From Planctomycetota bacterium (GTDB lineage Bacteria > Planctomycetota > B15-G4 > JADJEK01): 7,436 bases of DNA. The position numbers and the translations under genes were made by a program. The notes under the pieces are model-generated. The model was not told the origin of the DNA. It was given only the letters and a program-made list of their open reading frames with translations, and ran no database searches. Location: contig JAEUIB010000179.1 in assembly GCA_016795255.1 (NCBI GenBank), forward strand, positions 1-7,436, read 5' to 3'. Of the stretch, positions 6,201 through 7,436 are shown piece by piece (within the stretch, counting starts at the first letter, position 1; each line of letters starts with the position of its first letter).

Positions 6201-6989
6201 ATGGCCGCGAAGAAGTCCACGACCGTGTCCGTGAAGGAACCCGTCGACCTGTCCGCCGCGCTGCTGCGCGCGTTCGCGACCAACGAACGCGTGAACCAAT
6301 TGATGCTGGACGCGATCGACGAATCGATCTGGCGCGCGCTGCCGCCGGGCGCGGCGACGAAGCAGGCGCGAACGATCGCCGGGATCGTCGCGCACATCCA
6401 CAACGTCCGTCACATGTGGCTCGTCGTGTCGACGCGCGCGAAGAAGGCGCCGCCGAAGCTCGACCGCGACCACGTCACGCGCGACCAGGCGAAGCTCGGG
6501 CTCGCGGCGAGCAGCGTCGCGATGATCGAACTGCTGCGCGCGTCGCTCGCGAGCGGTGGCCACGTCAAGGACTTCAAGCCCGACGTCGTCGGGTTCCTGA
6601 CGTACGCGGTCGCGCACGAGGCGCACCATCGCGGTCAGATCTGCATGCTGGCGAAGCAGCTCGGCAAGCCGCTGCCGCAGGCCGTCGGGTTCGGCATGTG
6701 GGAATGGAAGAAGCGCTCCGACGAATCGCTGGTCCCGGAGTCGACCGTCGCGTCGCCGGCGGCAGCGCCGCAGGCGTCGTCGCCAGCGGGTGCGGTCGCC
6801 GCGAGCGCTGGCGCGGCGCCGAGCAAGCCAGTGCGCATCGCAAGTGCGCCGCCGGCCGAAGCCGCGGCCGAAGCAACCGTCGCGCCGACGGCGAAGGCCA
6901 CGAAACCGCCGAAGGCATCGAAGGTCGCCGCCACGTCGGAGTCGGCGCCGACGCCGAGCAAGTCGAAGGCGTCGAAGTCAAAAGCCTGA
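6201..6989 (+). CDS. DinB-family four-helix-bundle protein with long Ala/Pro/Lys-rich C-terminal tail
   Basis: The product is 262 residues. Residues about 18-170 match the DinB-like fold, a four-helix bundle that usually holds a divalent metal with three histidines. Visible candidates are AHIHNVRHMW (His65, His67, His71) and AHEAHHRGQI (His139, His142, His143). The domain ends with the typical GMWEWKKR segment (165-172). Characterised relatives include thiol-dependent transferases for bacillithiol or mycothiol and damage-inducible proteins of unknown activity, so the reaction here is open. Residues about 173-262 are low-complexity Ala, Pro, Ser and Lys, probably disordered, with the basic end becoming Lys/Ser rich and closing in a tandem SKSKA repeat (253-262). 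Ordinary DinB proteins stop near 150-180 residues, so the tail is extra. The start is set by the GAGGTG ribosome site. The gene is divergent from the glycosidase-like gene and convergent with the type III PKS gene. No SOS-type operator was recognised upstream. Confidence 0.9.
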   Translation: MAAKKSTTVSVKEPVDLSAALLRAFATNERVNQLMLDAIDESIWRALPPGAATKQARTIAGIVAHIHNVRHMWLVVSTRAKKAPPKLDRDHVTRDQAKLGLAASSVAMIELLRASLASGGHVKDFKPDVVGFLTYAVAHEAHHRGQICMLAKQLGKPLPQAVGFGMWEWKKRSDESLVPESTVASPAAAPQASSPAGAVAASAGAAPSKPVRIASAPPAEAAAEATVAPTAKATKPPKASKVAATSESAPTPSKSKASKSKA

Positions 6990-6994
6990 GCGGC

Positions 6995-7019
6995 CGTGAA
7001 TCCATCCGAGGGATTCACG
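6995..7019. terminator. Bidirectional hairpin terminator between convergent genes
   Basis: CGTGAATCC at 6995-7003 is exactly complementary to GGATTCACG at 7011-7019, with a 7-base loop (7004-7010). It starts 6 bases after the DinB stop and contains the stop codon of the PKS gene (7015-7017), so one element can serve both convergent transcripts. On the plus strand TTCTC follows, which is only a weak U-rich stretch. The AT-containing stem stands out in such GC-rich sequence. Confidence 0.75.
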
Positions 7020-7436
7020 TTCTCGGCCTCAGCAAGTGTCGCGATCCGGCGTCGCGATCGAACAGCGCGGCCTCGACGACCAGCCCGGGGCCGAACGCCA
7101 GCGCGACGCACGGCGTCGGAGCTCGGCTCGCGCGCAGTCGCTCGAGGATGAACAGCACGGTCGGCGACGACATGTTGCCGAACTGCGCGAGCACGTCGCG
7201 CGACGTCGCCGTCGCGTCGGCGTTCCGCGCGAGCGCGCGCTCGACGGCGTCGAGGATCCGCGGTCCGCCCGGATGGATCGCGAAGCTGCGCACGGCGTCG
7301 AGGTCGAGGCCGTGCCGGGACAGCCAGGTCGCGACGAACTCGGCCAGTTCGCGCTCGATGACGTCGGGGACGCGCGCGGACAGACTCATCTCGAATCCAC
7401 GGTCACGGATCGTCCACGACATCGCGTCCGCCGTGG
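7015..7436 (-). CDS. Type III polyketide synthase (chalcone/stilbene synthase family), C-terminal part only
   Basis: The frame is open from the right edge, so the N-terminal part with the catalytic Cys lies outside the window. The 139 visible residues match the C-terminal half of the thiolase-fold domain of type III PKS. They begin with ADAMSWTIRDRGFEMSLS, then VPDVIE, then the active-site His in IHPGGPRILDAVE (His codon 7273-7275). The active-site Asn follows in QFGNMSSPTVLFIL (Asn codon 7174-7176), and near the end is AFGPGLVVEAALF. These enzymes act as cytosolic homodimers that extend an acyl-CoA starter with malonyl-CoA and cyclise it to alkylresorcinols, alkylpyrones or similar products. 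The product depends on residues not seen here. The ATG at 7422 lies inside the conserved domain and is not the true start. Any partners such as a methyltransferase or oxidoreductase would be to the right. The stop codon lies within the shared terminator hairpin. Confidence 0.94.
   Translation of the reverse strand, partial: TADAMSWTIRDRGFEMSLSARVPDVIERELAEFVATWLSRHGLDLDAVRSFAIHPGGPRILDAVERALARNADATATSRDVLAQFGNMSSPTVLFILERLRASRAPTPCVALAFGPGLVVEAALFDRDAGSRHLLRPRT

Noticed and set aside
1..7436. High density of GATC/CGATCG and CGTCG words
   Set aside because: They occur throughout coding DNA and follow from codon choice (Asp, Ile, Val, Ser codons in GC-rich genes), with no local clustering that would suggest an origin or a modification-system array.
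1..7436. CRISPR array, tRNA/rRNA, insertion sequence or phage attachment site
   Set aside because: I scanned for spaced direct repeats, cloverleaf-like segments, terminal inverted repeats and transposase or integrase motifs and found none.

Overview
This window is about 7.4 kb of very GC-rich bacterial chromosome. It carries five protein genes, two of them cut by the window edges. The lineage is inferred from style, not from a marker gene. The secreted beta-helix protein ends in a roughly 110-residue beta-rich tail with GSPxLxGxG, FGGTLxPxP and AxPAGFAASNxI signatures. I associate that tail with secreted proteins of high-GC Planctomycetota, particularly the Pla163/Poly30-like group. Myxococcota or another large-genome environmental phylum remains possible.

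Layout from left to right. (1) Minus strand, 1454 down past the left edge: a nearly complete DASS/SLC13-type anion (di/tricarboxylate) symporter with both SNT motifs. (2) 1455-1599: a short gap holding a perfect 18-bp hairpin with a 4-nt loop, just downstream of the next gene's stop, which is a strong terminator candidate. (3) Minus strand 1600-3603: an exported right-handed parallel beta-helix protein with a degenerate CSLREA-like N-terminal module and the lineage-type C-terminal tail. (4) 3604-3932: a 329-base leader or intergenic stretch with one small inverted repeat and no recognisable gene. (5) Minus strand 3933-6017: a predicted exported glycosidase-like protein with an (alpha/alpha)6 barrel between beta-sandwich domains. 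(6) 6018-6200: a divergent promoter region. (7) Plus strand 6201-6989: a DinB-family four-helix protein with an unusual Ala/Pro/Ser/Lys-rich disordered tail of about 90 residues. (8) 6995-7019: a 9-bp perfect hairpin between convergent genes, overlapping the stop codon of the next one. (9) Minus strand, from the right edge to 7015: the C-terminal part of a type III polyketide synthase with the active-site His and Asn motifs.

The three minus-strand genes in the left and centre (glycosidase-like, beta-helix, DASS carrier) lie in the same direction. They could cooperate in extracellular glycan breakdown and organic-acid uptake. However, the long leader and the strong hairpin between them argue for separate transcription units, so this is only a proximity argument. 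The DinB and PKS genes look unrelated to that set. No RNA gene, mobile element, CRISPR array or obvious defence system is visible. The most distinctive items are the protein tails (beta-helix C-terminus, DinB disordered tail), the glycosidase-like protein of unassigned family, and the two clean intergenic hairpins.
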